From contig NZ_WEGJ01000001.1 of NCBI RefSeq assembly GCF_009604385.1, forward strand, positions 186,001 through 250,000: a stretch of DNA of 64,000 bases, read 5' to 3'. The notes under the pieces are model-generated. The model worked only from the letters and a program-made list of their open reading frames with translations, had not been told where the DNA came from and ran no database searches. The translations under genes were made by a program, and so were the position numbers. This document shows, piece by piece, positions 1-7,894 of the stretch. The stretch is from Streptomyces smaragdinus (lineage in GTDB: Bacteria > Actinomycetota > Actinomycetes > Streptomycetales > Streptomycetaceae). How positions within the stretch are numbered: the first letter of the stretch is position 1; each line of letters opens with the position of its first letter.

Positions 1-175
1 ACTCCCGGTCCGTCATCCGCCACACCGCGTCCAGCGACCGCCGCGCCTGCCGCCGCGCCTCCTCCTCGAGCCGAACCTTCTCCGCCCGCGCCTCCCGCCG
101 CCCGGAACGGACCAGACCCACGGTCACGCCTCCGGCGACGAGGACGGCCAGCACCCCGAGCAGTACTGTCTCCAT
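1..175 (-). CDS. Membrane-anchored coiled protein, N-terminal part only
   Basis: The 58 visible residues start with an ATG and run off the left edge of the window. Residues 2-23 form one hydrophobic segment (starting METVLLGVLAVLVAGG). It is followed by a highly charged Arg/Glu/Ala stretch that looks like a helix or short coiled coil. This is the layout of a small single-pass membrane protein with a cytoplasmic charged tail. No family can be named from this part. The gene points away from the neighbouring unknown gene, and 45 bases separate them. Confidence 0.6.
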   Translation of the reverse strand, partial: METVLLGVLAVLVAGGVTVGLVRSGRREARAEKVRLEEEARRQARRSLDAVWRMTDRE

Positions 176-220
176 GCGCTCCCCCCTTCCCCGTGGAGTC
201 CTCCCCGGCGGGAGGGAGTC

Positions 221-1066
221 CTATCCGGGCGGGGCGTCCTCAACTGGGGCGAGTTGCCAGGTGCCGTGGACCGTGTCGAGTGTCGCCGTGTAGTCGGCGT
301 GGTCGGGCAGGGCGTGATCGAGTCGCCACGGCTGTGGGACGGCGGACAGGTGAAGCGTCACCGAGTTCGCCACGGCGGATCCGACGACGCCGATCCAGTG
401 GGGATTCTCGCGGATCAGCCGCTCCGCCATCGCGGTGTCCGGCTCGGGGACGGGAATGACCGCGCCGGTGTCGGCGAGCGCGGAGGCGGCCTGCCGCGTC
501 AGCAGGCGGCTCAGGATCGCGGCGGGCAGGGCCGGATCGGTCGACTCGACGCTGAGATAGCAGTCGTCATGCCCCGAGTACCACACACGCGAGCCCGGCA
601 GAGCGGGCAGGACGGCCTCGCCCGCGCCGGCCGTCCGGAGGATCAGGGCGATCTCATCGAGCTGGGCGGGGGTGGGCGTACCCGGTACGTCGAGCAGCGA
701 CAACTCATACGGTGACCAGGTGTCGTCCAGGAACCGCGGCAGGCTGTCGCGGTGCATCTGCAGGATCTCCGCACCGAATTCCGGGCTGTGGCAGACCCAT
801 GCGCCGACGGAGTGGACGGTGACGTCGACGCCCTGCTCCGCTGCGATCAGCGAGGGCTGCCACGAGCTGTAGTCCTCGTGCAGAAAGCTCGTCGTCGCCA
901 GATCCACGACCAGAACGGTGTCGTTCGCCGACCGGAAGAGCATGTCGACAAGCTCACTTGCCTGCGCCGCCGCACCTCTGACCTGCCACGATCCGCCGGT
1001 CTCCCGGACGGTGAAGCTCAACGGGAACGGCTGCCGGTCCACGCCGAAGGCTCCGCCGTCGATCAC
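221..1066 (-). CDS. Hypothetical protein, 281 residues
   Basis: This protein belongs to no family I recognise. It has no signal peptide or membrane segment and looks cytosolic. The middle contains an acidic and aromatic stretch, and the N-terminal part (DMLFRSANDTVLVVDLATT) could be a beta-strand-rich domain. I chose the GTG at 1066 because a GGAGGGGG ribosome site lies seven bases ahead of it and normal third-position G/C bias begins there. The frame stays open to a GTG at 1171, but that extension has poor codon bias and would add a TTA codon. It is divergent from the nucleotidyltransferase gene. Confidence 0.6.
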   Translation of the reverse strand: MIDGGAFGVDRQPFPLSFTVRETGGSWQVRGAAAQASELVDMLFRSANDTVLVVDLATTSFLHEDYSSWQPSLIAAEQGVDVTVHSVGAWVCHSPEFGAEILQMHRDSLPRFLDDTWSPYELSLLDVPGTPTPAQLDEIALILRTAGAGEAVLPALPGSRVWYSGHDDCYLSVESTDPALPAAILSRLLTRQAASALADTGAVIPVPEPDTAMAERLIRENPHWIGVVGSAVANSVTLHLSAVPQPWRLDHALPDHADYTATLDTVHGTWQLAPVEDAPPG

Positions 1067-1185
1067 CGCCGCGCCCCCTCCGTGTACTCGCCGGCTCGCG
1101 AGGTTCACACCGTGGCGTAAGTCTGCCAGGGCTGGACCGCCGATAATGCCGTGCCGTCCCAACGCCGACACGAGACGCTGGCCGC

Positions 1186-1941
1186 GTGAATCAGGTCGCG
1201 CACATCATGGGACTGGTCGACAAGGTGCTGGGCCGCGATGTCATCGGCGGCTACCTCCACGGCTCCTCGGTGCTCGGCGGGCTCCGTCCCGCGAGTGACG
1301 TGGACGTCCTGGTGGTCTCGCGCCGGAGCATGGAGGAGCGGGAGCGCCGGGCACTCCGCGACGGGCTGCTCCGCGTCTCCGGATCCCGGAACAAGGCCCG
1401 CCCGGTCGAGCTCACCGTCGTCGTCCGGTCCGAGGTCCGGCCGTGGCGGTTCCCGCCGAGCGGGGACTTCCTGTACGGGGAGTGGCTGCGCGACGCGTAC
1501 GAGGCGGGGACGGTCCCCCAGCCGGAGCCGATGCCTGACCTGGCCCTGCTGATCACCATGGTGCTCAGCGGTGATCACCCCCTCTGCGGCCCGCCCCCGG
1601 CGCAGGTCCTCGACCCCGTTCCGCACGCGGACCTGGTCCGGGCGAGCGTGGCGGGGATCCCCGGGCTGCTCGACGGCCTGGACGGTGACACCCGCAACGT
1701 CGTGCTCACGTTCGCCCGGATCTGGGCGACGCTGGCCACCGGCCGGATCCTGCCGAAGGACGCTGCCGCCGACTGGGCTCTCGCCCGGCTCCCGGCCGGG
1801 CATCGTCCCGTACTCGAGCACGCCCGCGAGCTGTACCTGACCTGCCGTTACACCGAGGAGAGGTGGAGCGATATCTTGCGCTCCCAGGTGCGTCCGCACG
1901 TCACTCACGTACTCGCCGAGATCGATCGGCTGCGCCCCTGA
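1186..1941 (+). CDS. Aminoglycoside nucleotidyltransferase-like protein (ANT(3'')/AadA family)
   Basis: The 251-residue product has the nucleotidyltransferase signature near residues 24-41 (HGSSVLGGLRPASDVDVLVV). It combines the Gly-Ser nucleotide-binding turn with the Asp-x-Asp pair that binds magnesium. The all-helical C-terminal half and the total length fit AadA-type enzymes, which transfer AMP to streptomycin or spectinomycin. The start is a GTG. Family membership is visible in the sequence; actual resistance is inference, because chromosomal actinomycete members may act on other substrates. The gene stands alone, ten bases ahead of the next frame. Confidence 0.8.
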   Translation: MNQVAHIMGLVDKVLGRDVIGGYLHGSSVLGGLRPASDVDVLVVSRRSMEERERRALRDGLLRVSGSRNKARPVELTVVVRSEVRPWRFPPSGDFLYGEWLRDAYEAGTVPQPEPMPDLALLITMVLSGDHPLCGPPPAQVLDPVPHADLVRASVAGIPGLLDGLDGDTRNVVLTFARIWATLATGRILPKDAAADWALARLPAGHRPVLEHARELYLTCRYTEERWSDILRSQVRPHVTHVLAEIDRLRP

Positions 1942-1975
1942 ACGTGCACTGATGGCAAGACGAGTTGGGGAAACC

Positions 1976-2446
1976 GTGAGCGACGACGTTCTGTCGATTA
2001 TTCCGAGCGATCCGCGGTGGCAGCCGGACCACGAGGCGGCTGAGTCCACCGTCGCGCTCGTCGAGACGCTGGCTCCCGGAGCCCCCGACGGCGATGTGGA
2101 CGTGGAGATCGAGACTACGTGGCACGACGGGGTGACCCTTGTCGACTGCGGGGCGAACCTCGAGCGGATCGGTTGTCCTCTGTGCCGGGAGGCCATCGAC
2201 ACCGAATGGTGGCGCGATCTCATGGACACCCGCTGCGACGACGGTTTCGCCACGCTTGTTGTCGAGGTTCCTTGTTGTGGTGGGTCGACGACCTTGGATG
2301 CGCTGGACTACGACTGGCCCTGCGGTTTCGCCAGTTTCGAGGTCGCTGTGTGGAACCCCGGGCGTGCCTCGTTCAGCGACAAGGAGCTGGCGGCGGTCGC
2401 CGACGTGCTCGGGCATCCGGTGCGGCAGATATGGGCTCGCATCTGA
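1976..2446 (+). CDS. Hypothetical protein with CPLC and CC cysteine motifs
   Basis: The product is 156 residues from the GTG at 1976, or 164 from an ATG at 1952. I favour the GTG because GTGAGC is a typical start and the eight extra residues look uncoded. A CPLC pair sits about 60 residues in, and a VEVPCCGG motif follows about 45 residues later, so four cysteines could bind zinc. The rest is acidic and rich in Trp. I do not recognise the family. It follows the nucleotidyltransferase gene closely on the same strand and may share its transcript. Confidence 0.65.
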   Translation: MSDDVLSIIPSDPRWQPDHEAAESTVALVETLAPGAPDGDVDVEIETTWHDGVTLVDCGANLERIGCPLCREAIDTEWWRDLMDTRCDDGFATLVVEVPCCGGSTTLDALDYDWPCGFASFEVAVWNPGRASFSDKELAAVADVLGHPVRQIWARI

Positions 2447-2603
2447 GGCCCGACCAGCTCTGGCCGCCGAGGCACTTCTGGGCCGGGGAGTCGAGGTCAC
2501 CGACACCGAGCCGGGGGCCGCGCTGATCGCCGCCGACGGGCTGGCGGCCGGGAGTAACGCTGAGCTTGTCCGGGCGGCCGTGGGGATCATCGGGCTGCCT
2601 TGA
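2447..2603 (+). pseudogene. C-terminal remnant of an unidentified gene
   Basis: A reading frame shifted by +1 from the preceding gene encodes about 50 well-biased residues ending GLAAGSNAELVRAAVGIIGLP and a TGA. A strong hairpin begins directly after that stop. This is what the true 3' end of a gene looks like, but no plausible start or N-terminal part lies in the frame because the upstream bases belong to the Cys-pair gene. I read it as the tail of a gene whose front was deleted. The family is not recognised. Confidence 0.4.
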
Positions 2604-2632
2604 GCGCCCCGGCCCGTCGGAGGCCGGGGCGC
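2604..2632. terminator. Hairpin terminator, probably bidirectional
   Basis: Eleven perfectly paired bases (GCGCCCCGGCC) flank a seven-base loop. The hairpin lies between the gene tail on the plus strand and the aldehyde dehydrogenase stop on the minus strand, as expected for convergent transcripts. There is no U-run, which is usual for this GC content. Confidence 0.7.
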
Positions 2633-2642
2633 CGAAAGGGCG

Positions 2643-4136
2643 TCAGCCGGCCAGGTGGACGGTGCCGTTGATGCGGCGCGGCAGGTGCCAGGGGTTCGCC
2701 GGCTGCAGGGCCGGCGGGAGCCACGCGTCCGGGATGGACTGGTACGTCACCGGGCGGACGAAGCGGTCCAGGGCCGCCGCGCCGACCGACGTGGTGCGCG
2801 GGTCCGTCGTCGAGGGCCAGGGGCCGCCGTGCTGCTGGGCCCAGGTGTAGGCGACGCCGGTGGGCCAGTCGTCGACCATGACCCGGCCCACCTTCGCGGA
2901 CAGGGTACGGACCAGGGCGGGCGCGTGCGGGTCGTCGGCGCCCGCGGTGATCACGGAGGCGGCCAGGGCGCCCTGCAGGCGGTCGAGGATCGACGCGAGT
3001 TCCGTCTGGTCGCGGTATTCGGCGACGATCACCACGGGGCCGAAGCACTCCGCCAGCAGCCGGCTCCCCGGCACCAGCGCCGCCGCGTCGGCCTCGAGCA
3101 CCGCCGCGGGGGCGCGCCAGCCGTCGCCCTCGCCGCCGGCCGTCTCCACCGGCCGCCCCCCGGCGGCGGTGAGTTCACCCAGGCCGGCCCGTACCGCCGC
3201 GGCGATCGGCGAGGTGAGCATCACCGGGTCCGGGGCCACCGCGCGCAGCGCCTGGGCGACGGCGGCGGCGAAGCCCGAGCCGGCGGGGGCCAGGGCGAGG
3301 CCGGGCTTGGTGCAGAACTGGCCGTTGCCCAGGGTGAACGAGCCCGCCAGCCCGGCGGCGACCTCCGCCGTCCGGGACACCGCGGCGGGGGTGACGACGA
3401 CGGGGTTGACGGTGCCCATCTCCGCGTACACGGGGATCACGCGCTCCCGTTCGCCGGCCGCCCGCCACAGGGCCATGCCGCCGCCCTGGGAGCCGGTGAA
3501 CGCGACGGCCGTGATCTCGTCGGCGCGTACGAGGTCGATGCCCGCCTGCATCCCGGTGACCGTCGACAGCGTGCCGAGGGGGGCGCCGGCGCGCTCCAGC
3601 GCGTCGGCCGCGAGGGCGGCGAGGCGGGCGCTGAGCAGGGGGTGGGCGGGGTGGGCCTTTGCGACGACGGGGCAGCCGGCGGCCAGGGCGGAGGCGAAGT
3701 CGTTGCCCAGGAGGCCGAAGGCGAAGGGGAAGTTGCTCGCGCCGAAGACGGCGACGGGGCCGAGGGGCTGGTTGACGCGGGCCAGCGCGGGTGCGGTCGC
3801 GGTCGCCTCGTCCAGGGTCGCCGCGAGGTACGAGCCCTCGACGGCGACGTCCGCGTAGAAGCGCAGCTGTCCGGCCGCGCGGAGCACCTCCCCTTCGAGG
3901 CGCGGCAGGCCCAGGGCGGTCTCGGACTGGGCCAGGGCGGCCAGTTCGCCCCGGTGCTCCTCGAGCGCGGCGGCCACGGCGTACAGCCAGCCGCGCCGTT
4001 CGGCGGGGGCGGCCCCGGCGACCCAAGGGGCCGCGGCGGCGGAGCGGGCCACGGCGGCGGTCACCTCGTCCGGGGGGGTCTCCTCGATCGTGCCGCCCGG
4101 GAGGCCGGTCGTCGGGTCGTACGAGGTGATGCTCAA
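2643..4136 (-). CDS. Aldehyde dehydrogenase, 2,5-dioxovalerate / alpha-ketoglutarate semialdehyde type
   Basis: This 497-residue cytosolic enzyme should oxidise an aldehyde to an acid with NAD(P)+. The catalytic set is visible: Asn135 in ASNFPFAFG, Lys160 in VVAKAHP, Glu239 in YAEMGTVNPV and Cys275 in GQFCTKPG. The FTGSQGGG and AEM(x)xxNPV patterns match the ketoglutarate semialdehyde (2,5-dioxovalerate) branch used in hydroxyproline and sugar-acid breakdown. The start is a TTG at 4136 with AGGAG seven bases upstream; the frame is open further but lacks another ribosome site. The divergent PucR gene is the likely regulator. Confidence 0.85.
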   Translation of the reverse strand: MSITSYDPTTGLPGGTIEETPPDEVTAAVARSAAAAPWVAGAAPAERRGWLYAVAAALEEHRGELAALAQSETALGLPRLEGEVLRAAGQLRFYADVAVEGSYLAATLDEATATAPALARVNQPLGPVAVFGASNFPFAFGLLGNDFASALAAGCPVVAKAHPAHPLLSARLAALAADALERAGAPLGTLSTVTGMQAGIDLVRADEITAVAFTGSQGGGMALWRAAGERERVIPVYAEMGTVNPVVVTPAAVSRTAEVAAGLAGSFTLGNGQFCTKPGLALAPAGSGFAAAVAQALRAVAPDPVMLTSPIAAAVRAGLGELTAAGGRPVETAGGEGDGWRAPAAVLEADAAALVPGSRLLAECFGPVVIVAEYRDQTELASILDRLQGALAASVITAGADDPHAPALVRTLSAKVGRVMVDDWPTGVAYTWAQQHGGPWPSTTDPRTTSVGAAALDRFVRPVTYQSIPDAWLPPALQPANPWHLPRRINGTVHLAG

Positions 4137-4225
4137 GCGTGTGCTCCTATCGCGGGTTCGAGGATGTCGGCCGGCGGCAGCCGAATCGCAGAGGTGGATC
4201 ACCTCACCGTACAAACAGACAGCTC

Positions 4226-4254
4226 TTGACGCTTTGTGCGATTCGTCGAATACT
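4226..4254 (+). promoter_or_regulatory. Candidate sigma-70-type promoter for the PucR gene
   Basis: A TTGACG box and an AATACT box are separated by 17 bases, a near-consensus vegetative (HrdB-like) promoter. It is in an AT-richer patch of the 194-base divergent gap, 77 bases ahead of the GTG start. The overlapping near-palindrome ATTCGTCGAAT could be an operator for PucR itself. Confidence 0.5.
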
Positions 4255-4330
4255 TCGGAAACCTTGGCCGGAACGACGGATACCGGGAGCGCGCGGATGG
4301 GCCGGATACGACCGGACGGCAGGATCTGAG

Positions 4331-5794
4331 GTGTCCCTGCCGACCATCAGCAGCCTCTGCCGCACGCTGGGCGACGACCTCACCCCCGCGGCGGGCTTCG
4401 GCGCACCCCCGATCCCCGTCACCGCGGTGCACGTCTCCGAGCTCGCCGACCCCACCGCGTACGTCACCGGCGGCGAGCTGCTCCTCACCACCGGCCTGAC
4501 CCTCCCCGCCGACCGCGCCGGCTGCGGGGCGTACGCCGCCCGCCTGCGCGCGATCGGCATCGCCGCGCTGGGCCTGGGCCTGGGCCCGGTGCACGACAGC
4601 GTCCCCGAGCCGCTGGCCGACGCCTGCCGCGAGGCGGGCCTGGTGCTGCTGATGGTGCCCGATCCGACGCCGTTCCTGACCGTCACCGAGGCCTACTACT
4701 CCGCCCGCGCCAAGGCCTCCGAGCAGCATCTGCACGACACGGTGGCCGCCCACCGGACGCTGACGAACGCCGCCGTCGCCCCCGACCCCGGGTCGGAGGT
4801 GCTGCGCCGGCTGGCACGGATCCTGGGCGGCTGGGCGGCGACCCTGACCGCCGCCGGCGAGGTGGCCCGGATCCATCCGTCGGGGCTGATCGACGAGGCG
4901 GAGGCGCTGCAGGACGCGGTCGCGCGGCTGCGGGTCGCCGGGGCGCACTCGGCGGCCTCGTTCGTGGCGGGCGGGCGTTTCGTCGCGCTGTCGCCGCTGT
5001 CCGTGGAGTCGCGGGTCGTGGGGTATCTGGCGGTGGGGACGCCGCGGCAGCTCACGGCCGGTCAGCGGCATGTCGTGACGACGGCCGTGGCGCTGCTGAG
5101 CATCGACACCCTGCAGCGCCTGGGCCGGGCCTCCGCCCGCGAGGCCGGGGCGCGCTGTGTGGCGCTGCTGGTCGACCTCGGGCATGCGGCGGCCGCGCGG
5201 GAGCTGGCGGCGGCGGGTGGGCTGCCGGTGCCGGGGGTCGAGGGGCGGGTGCTGGCCGTACGCGGGCGGGACGTCCAGGAGAGCGCCCGGGTGGTGTACG
5301 CGTGGTGCCCGGACGCCTGCGGGGTGCGGACCGGGGCGACGGAGGCGTGGTTCCTGCTGCCCTCGCGCCACCCCGACCTCGTGTCGCTGGCGGGGCGGCT
5401 GACGGCGCACGACGCGTCCGCCGCCGCGCTGGTCTCACCGCGGGTGCGGCTGGAGGACGCCCCCGCCGTCCGCGCCCGCCTCGAGGACCGGCTGCGGCGG
5501 CTGCCCGACGGGCGTACGGAGCTGGCGGACGCCCCGGACGGCGGGCCGGAGGGGGAGCTGGCCGCGCGGCTGGACGTGTTCCTGACCGGGCAGAAGCCGC
5601 CCGTCGTCCAGGCGCTGGTGGCCTATCTGCGCCGGCGCGGGCAGTGGGAGCACGCCGCCCGTGACCTGGAGGTCCACCGCAACACGCTGCGCTACCGGGT
5701 CGGGCGGGCGGCTGCCGCGCTGGACGTGGATGTCGACGATCCCGACACCGCCGCCCGGCTCTGGCTGGACCTGCGCGGGCGCGGGCTGGCCTGA
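4331..5794 (+). CDS. PucR-family transcriptional regulator
   Basis: The 487-residue protein starts with a PucR N-terminal domain (roughly residues 5-125, with VTGGELLLTTGL). It ends with the PucR C-terminal helix-turn-helix (about residues 430-485, with LEVHRNTLRYRVGRA). The middle holds a GGDEF-like/CdaR linker region. The start is a GTG preceded by GGATCTGAG. PucR proteins commonly sense small metabolites and activate an adjacent catabolic gene. The divergent dehydrogenase gene sharing the 194-base promoter region is the obvious target, which is inference from position. Confidence 0.9.
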   Translation: MSLPTISSLCRTLGDDLTPAAGFGAPPIPVTAVHVSELADPTAYVTGGELLLTTGLTLPADRAGCGAYAARLRAIGIAALGLGLGPVHDSVPEPLADACREAGLVLLMVPDPTPFLTVTEAYYSARAKASEQHLHDTVAAHRTLTNAAVAPDPGSEVLRRLARILGGWAATLTAAGEVARIHPSGLIDEAEALQDAVARLRVAGAHSAASFVAGGRFVALSPLSVESRVVGYLAVGTPRQLTAGQRHVVTTAVALLSIDTLQRLGRASAREAGARCVALLVDLGHAAAARELAAAGGLPVPGVEGRVLAVRGRDVQESARVVYAWCPDACGVRTGATEAWFLLPSRHPDLVSLAGRLTAHDASAAALVSPRVRLEDAPAVRARLEDRLRRLPDGRTELADAPDGGPEGELAARLDVFLTGQKPPVVQALVAYLRRRGQWEHAARDLEVHRNTLRYRVGRAAAALDVDVDDPDTAARLWLDLRGRGLA

Positions 5795-5799
5795 ACCCT

Positions 5800-6459
5800 T
5801 CATCCGCCGTCCAGCACCCCCTCCAGCGCCGTGACCGCGTGCGCGCGGTGCTCGTCGAGCCATCGCACGGCGGCGTCGATGTCGCCGGCCCGCAGGGCGG
5901 TGAGGACCGCGCGGTGTTCGTGCAGGACGCGTTCGCGGTTGGGGGTCTGGGTGTAGTAGAGGGAGCGGTAGGCGTCGGTGGAGTCCCAAAGGGTGGAGAT
6001 CAGGCGGGTCAGGCGGGGCATGCCCGAGGCCTCGAAGAGGGTGAAGTGGAAGCGGCGGTTGGCGGCCGTCATGGCCGTCAGGTCTCCGGCGGCCTCGGTC
6101 CGTTCGACCTCGGTCTGGATGTCCTCGAGCACGGTGAGGTCCACGTGGGGGGCGGCGCGGCGGACGGCCTCCTCCTCGAGGAGTTCGCGGATGCGGTAGA
6201 TCTCCCGCAGGTCGGTGAGGGACAGCTCGGTGACGAAGTAGCCGCGGTGCACCTTGTGCTCGACCAGGCCCTCGCCCTCGAGGGTCTTCAGCGCCTCGCG
6301 CAGCGGCACCCGGCTGACGTCCAGCCGGGCGGCCAGGGCGTCCTGGCGGATCGGCGCGCCGGGCTTGAGCCGGCCGCTGGTGATGGCACTGCGCACCTCC
6401 GCCAGCACGAACTGCTGGGCGGTCGGCGGCCTCCGCCGCTCCACAGCGCCTTCCATCAA
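5800..6459 (-). CDS. GntR-family regulator, FCD (FadR) subfamily
   Basis: The 219-residue protein has a winged-helix domain at about residues 14-80 (LDVSRVPLREALKTLEGEGLV). An all-helical FCD ligand domain follows, carrying spaced histidines (FHFTLFEASG, HEHRAVL) typical of metal-assisted carboxylate binding. It lies 98 bases downstream of the CoA-transferase gene on the same strand and probably controls the CoA-transferase and dehydrogenase pair in response to a dicarboxylate or acyl-CoA. It converges with the PucR gene with only five bases between their ends. Confidence 0.88.
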   Translation of the reverse strand: MMEGAVERRRPPTAQQFVLAEVRSAITSGRLKPGAPIRQDALAARLDVSRVPLREALKTLEGEGLVEHKVHRGYFVTELSLTDLREIYRIRELLEEEAVRRAAPHVDLTVLEDIQTEVERTEAAGDLTAMTAANRRFHFTLFEASGMPRLTRLISTLWDSTDAYRSLYYTQTPNRERVLHEHRAVLTALRAGDIDAAVRWLDEHRAHAVTALEGVLDGG

Positions 6460-6557
6460 CCCGACACCTCTCCCTCACCCGCCGGCCGCGTCCCGGCCGG
6501 CCCCCATCTTCTAACACCGCCCGGGTGGGGGCCGGACGCGCCCCGCCCGGTGGGCGG

Positions 6558-7748
6558 CTACAGCCCCAGCTCCGCCAGCAGCGCCTCGGTATCCTCCCCC
6601 AGACGCGGCGGGGCGGTGCGGTAGGCCGCGGGGGTGGCGTCCAGCCGTACGGGGTTGGCGACCTGCTCCACCGGGTCGGGGCGGCGCGGGTCGTCGATGC
6701 GTACCCGGGTGTGCAGGCCGAGGTCCTCGGCGAGGCCGAACGCGGCGGCGAGGTCGTTGATGGGCCCGCAGGGGATGCCGGCCGCGGTGAGTTCCTCGAA
6801 CCATTCCTGGGCGGTGCGTGCGGCGAGCGGTCCGGCGAGTTCGGCGAGCAGCGCGTCGCGGTGGGCGACGCGGGCGGCGTTGCCGGCGAAGCGTTCGTCG
6901 TCCGCGAGGGCGGGGAGGCCGAGGTGGTCGCACAGGGTGCGGAACTGGCGGTCGGTGCCCACGGCCAGCACCAGGGGGCGGTCCTTGGCGGTGAACACCT
7001 CGTACGGGGTGATGCTCGGGTGCCGGTTGCCCATCGCGCCCGGTACGACGCCGCCGGCCACGTAGGCGGACGCCTGGTTGGTGAGCGCCGACAGCAGCGA
7101 GGACAGCAGGGACACCTCGACCCGCTGCCCCAGCCCGCTGTGCTCGCGCTCGCGCAGTGCCGCCAGGACGCCGAAGCCGGCGTGCAGGCCGGTGATGACG
7201 TCCACCAGCGCCACGCCGGTCTTCGTGCCCTGTCCGCCCGGCTCCCCGGTGACGCTCATCAGCCCGCCCATGGCCTGCACGAGGAGGTCGTAGCCGGGCA
7301 GCGCCGCGCCGGGGCCGGAGCCGAAGCCGGTCACCGAGCAGTAGACGAGGCGGGGGTTGAGCGCCCGCATCTCCTCGTAGCCCAGGCCCAGGCGCTCCAT
7401 GGTGCCGGGCCGGAAGTTCTCCACCAGTACGTCGGCGCGGGCGACGACCGCCCGCGCGGCCTCGCAGCCCTGTTCGGTGGCGAGGTCCAGGGCGACGGAG
7501 CGCTTGTTGCGGTTGACTCCCAGGAAGTACGTGGTCTCCCCGCCGGCGAACGGCGGGCCCCAGGCGCGGGTGTCGTCCCCCGCCCCGGGCCGTTCGATCT
7601 TGATCACGTCCGCGCCGAGGTCGGCGAGCAGCATGGTCATGTACGGCGCGGCCAGCACCCGTCCGAAGTCCGCCACGACGATCCCCGACAGCGCTCCCTC
7701 GCGCGGCGGTGCGGTCGTTGTTCGCGGGGCCGGCTGACTCGACGGCAT
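6558..7748 (-). CDS. Class III (CaiB/BaiF) CoA-transferase, probably dicarboxylate-specific
   Basis: The 396-residue protein carries the family III hallmarks: an N-terminal Rossmann-like part (IVVADFGRVLAAPYMTMLLA), IKIERPGAGDDTRAWGPPF, and VLVENFRPGTMERLGLGYE with the region of the catalytic Asp. The ATG start has AGGAGG eight bases upstream. It is divergent from an acyl-CoA dehydrogenase of the glutaryl-CoA type. Together they resemble the succinyl-CoA:glutarate CoA-transferase and glutaryl-CoA dehydrogenase pair. The family is certain; glutarate as substrate is inferred from the neighbour. Confidence 0.88.
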   Translation of the reverse strand: MPSSQPAPRTTTAPPREGALSGIVVADFGRVLAAPYMTMLLADLGADVIKIERPGAGDDTRAWGPPFAGGETTYFLGVNRNKRSVALDLATEQGCEAARAVVARADVLVENFRPGTMERLGLGYEEMRALNPRLVYCSVTGFGSGPGAALPGYDLLVQAMGGLMSVTGEPGGQGTKTGVALVDVITGLHAGFGVLAALREREHSGLGQRVEVSLLSSLLSALTNQASAYVAGGVVPGAMGNRHPSITPYEVFTAKDRPLVLAVGTDRQFRTLCDHLGLPALADDERFAGNAARVAHRDALLAELAGPLAARTAQEWFEELTAAGIPCGPINDLAAAFGLAEDLGLHTRVRIDDPRRPDPVEQVANPVRLDATPAAYRTAPPRLGEDTEALLAELGL

Positions 7749-7808
7749 GCGGCTGTCCTCCTAGATCGGCGTCCGCAGCGAACCTAACCACCGGGCGACG
7801 GATAATCA

Positions 7809-7824
7809 ATACTGGATCCAAAAT
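7809..7824. promoter_or_regulatory. Palindromic operator candidate (TGGATCCA core)
   Basis: A perfect eight-base palindrome TGGATCCA, partly extended on both sides, lies in an AT-rich patch of the 146-base gap between the divergent CoA-transferase and dehydrogenase genes. Its size and place suit a GntR/FCD dimer, and a GntR gene lies in the same cluster. Assignment is by position only. Confidence 0.35.
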
Positions 7825-7894
7825 CCGGTCTGGGGTTTACTGGGGGCGCGGGACACTGCCCGTAGCCCTCGAAGAACCCACGAAAGGCCGGCCC

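Noticed and set aside
1067..1171. Longer start for the unknown gene at 221, with a TTA codon at 1118-1120
   Set aside because: Codon bias collapses in this extension, and a strong ribosome site sits directly before GTG 1066, so the TTA is most likely untranslated.
1186..1941. Proven antibiotic-resistance gene
   Set aside because: The nucleotidyltransferase motif is clear, but host resistance and the substrate cannot be read from sequence, so I only give the family.
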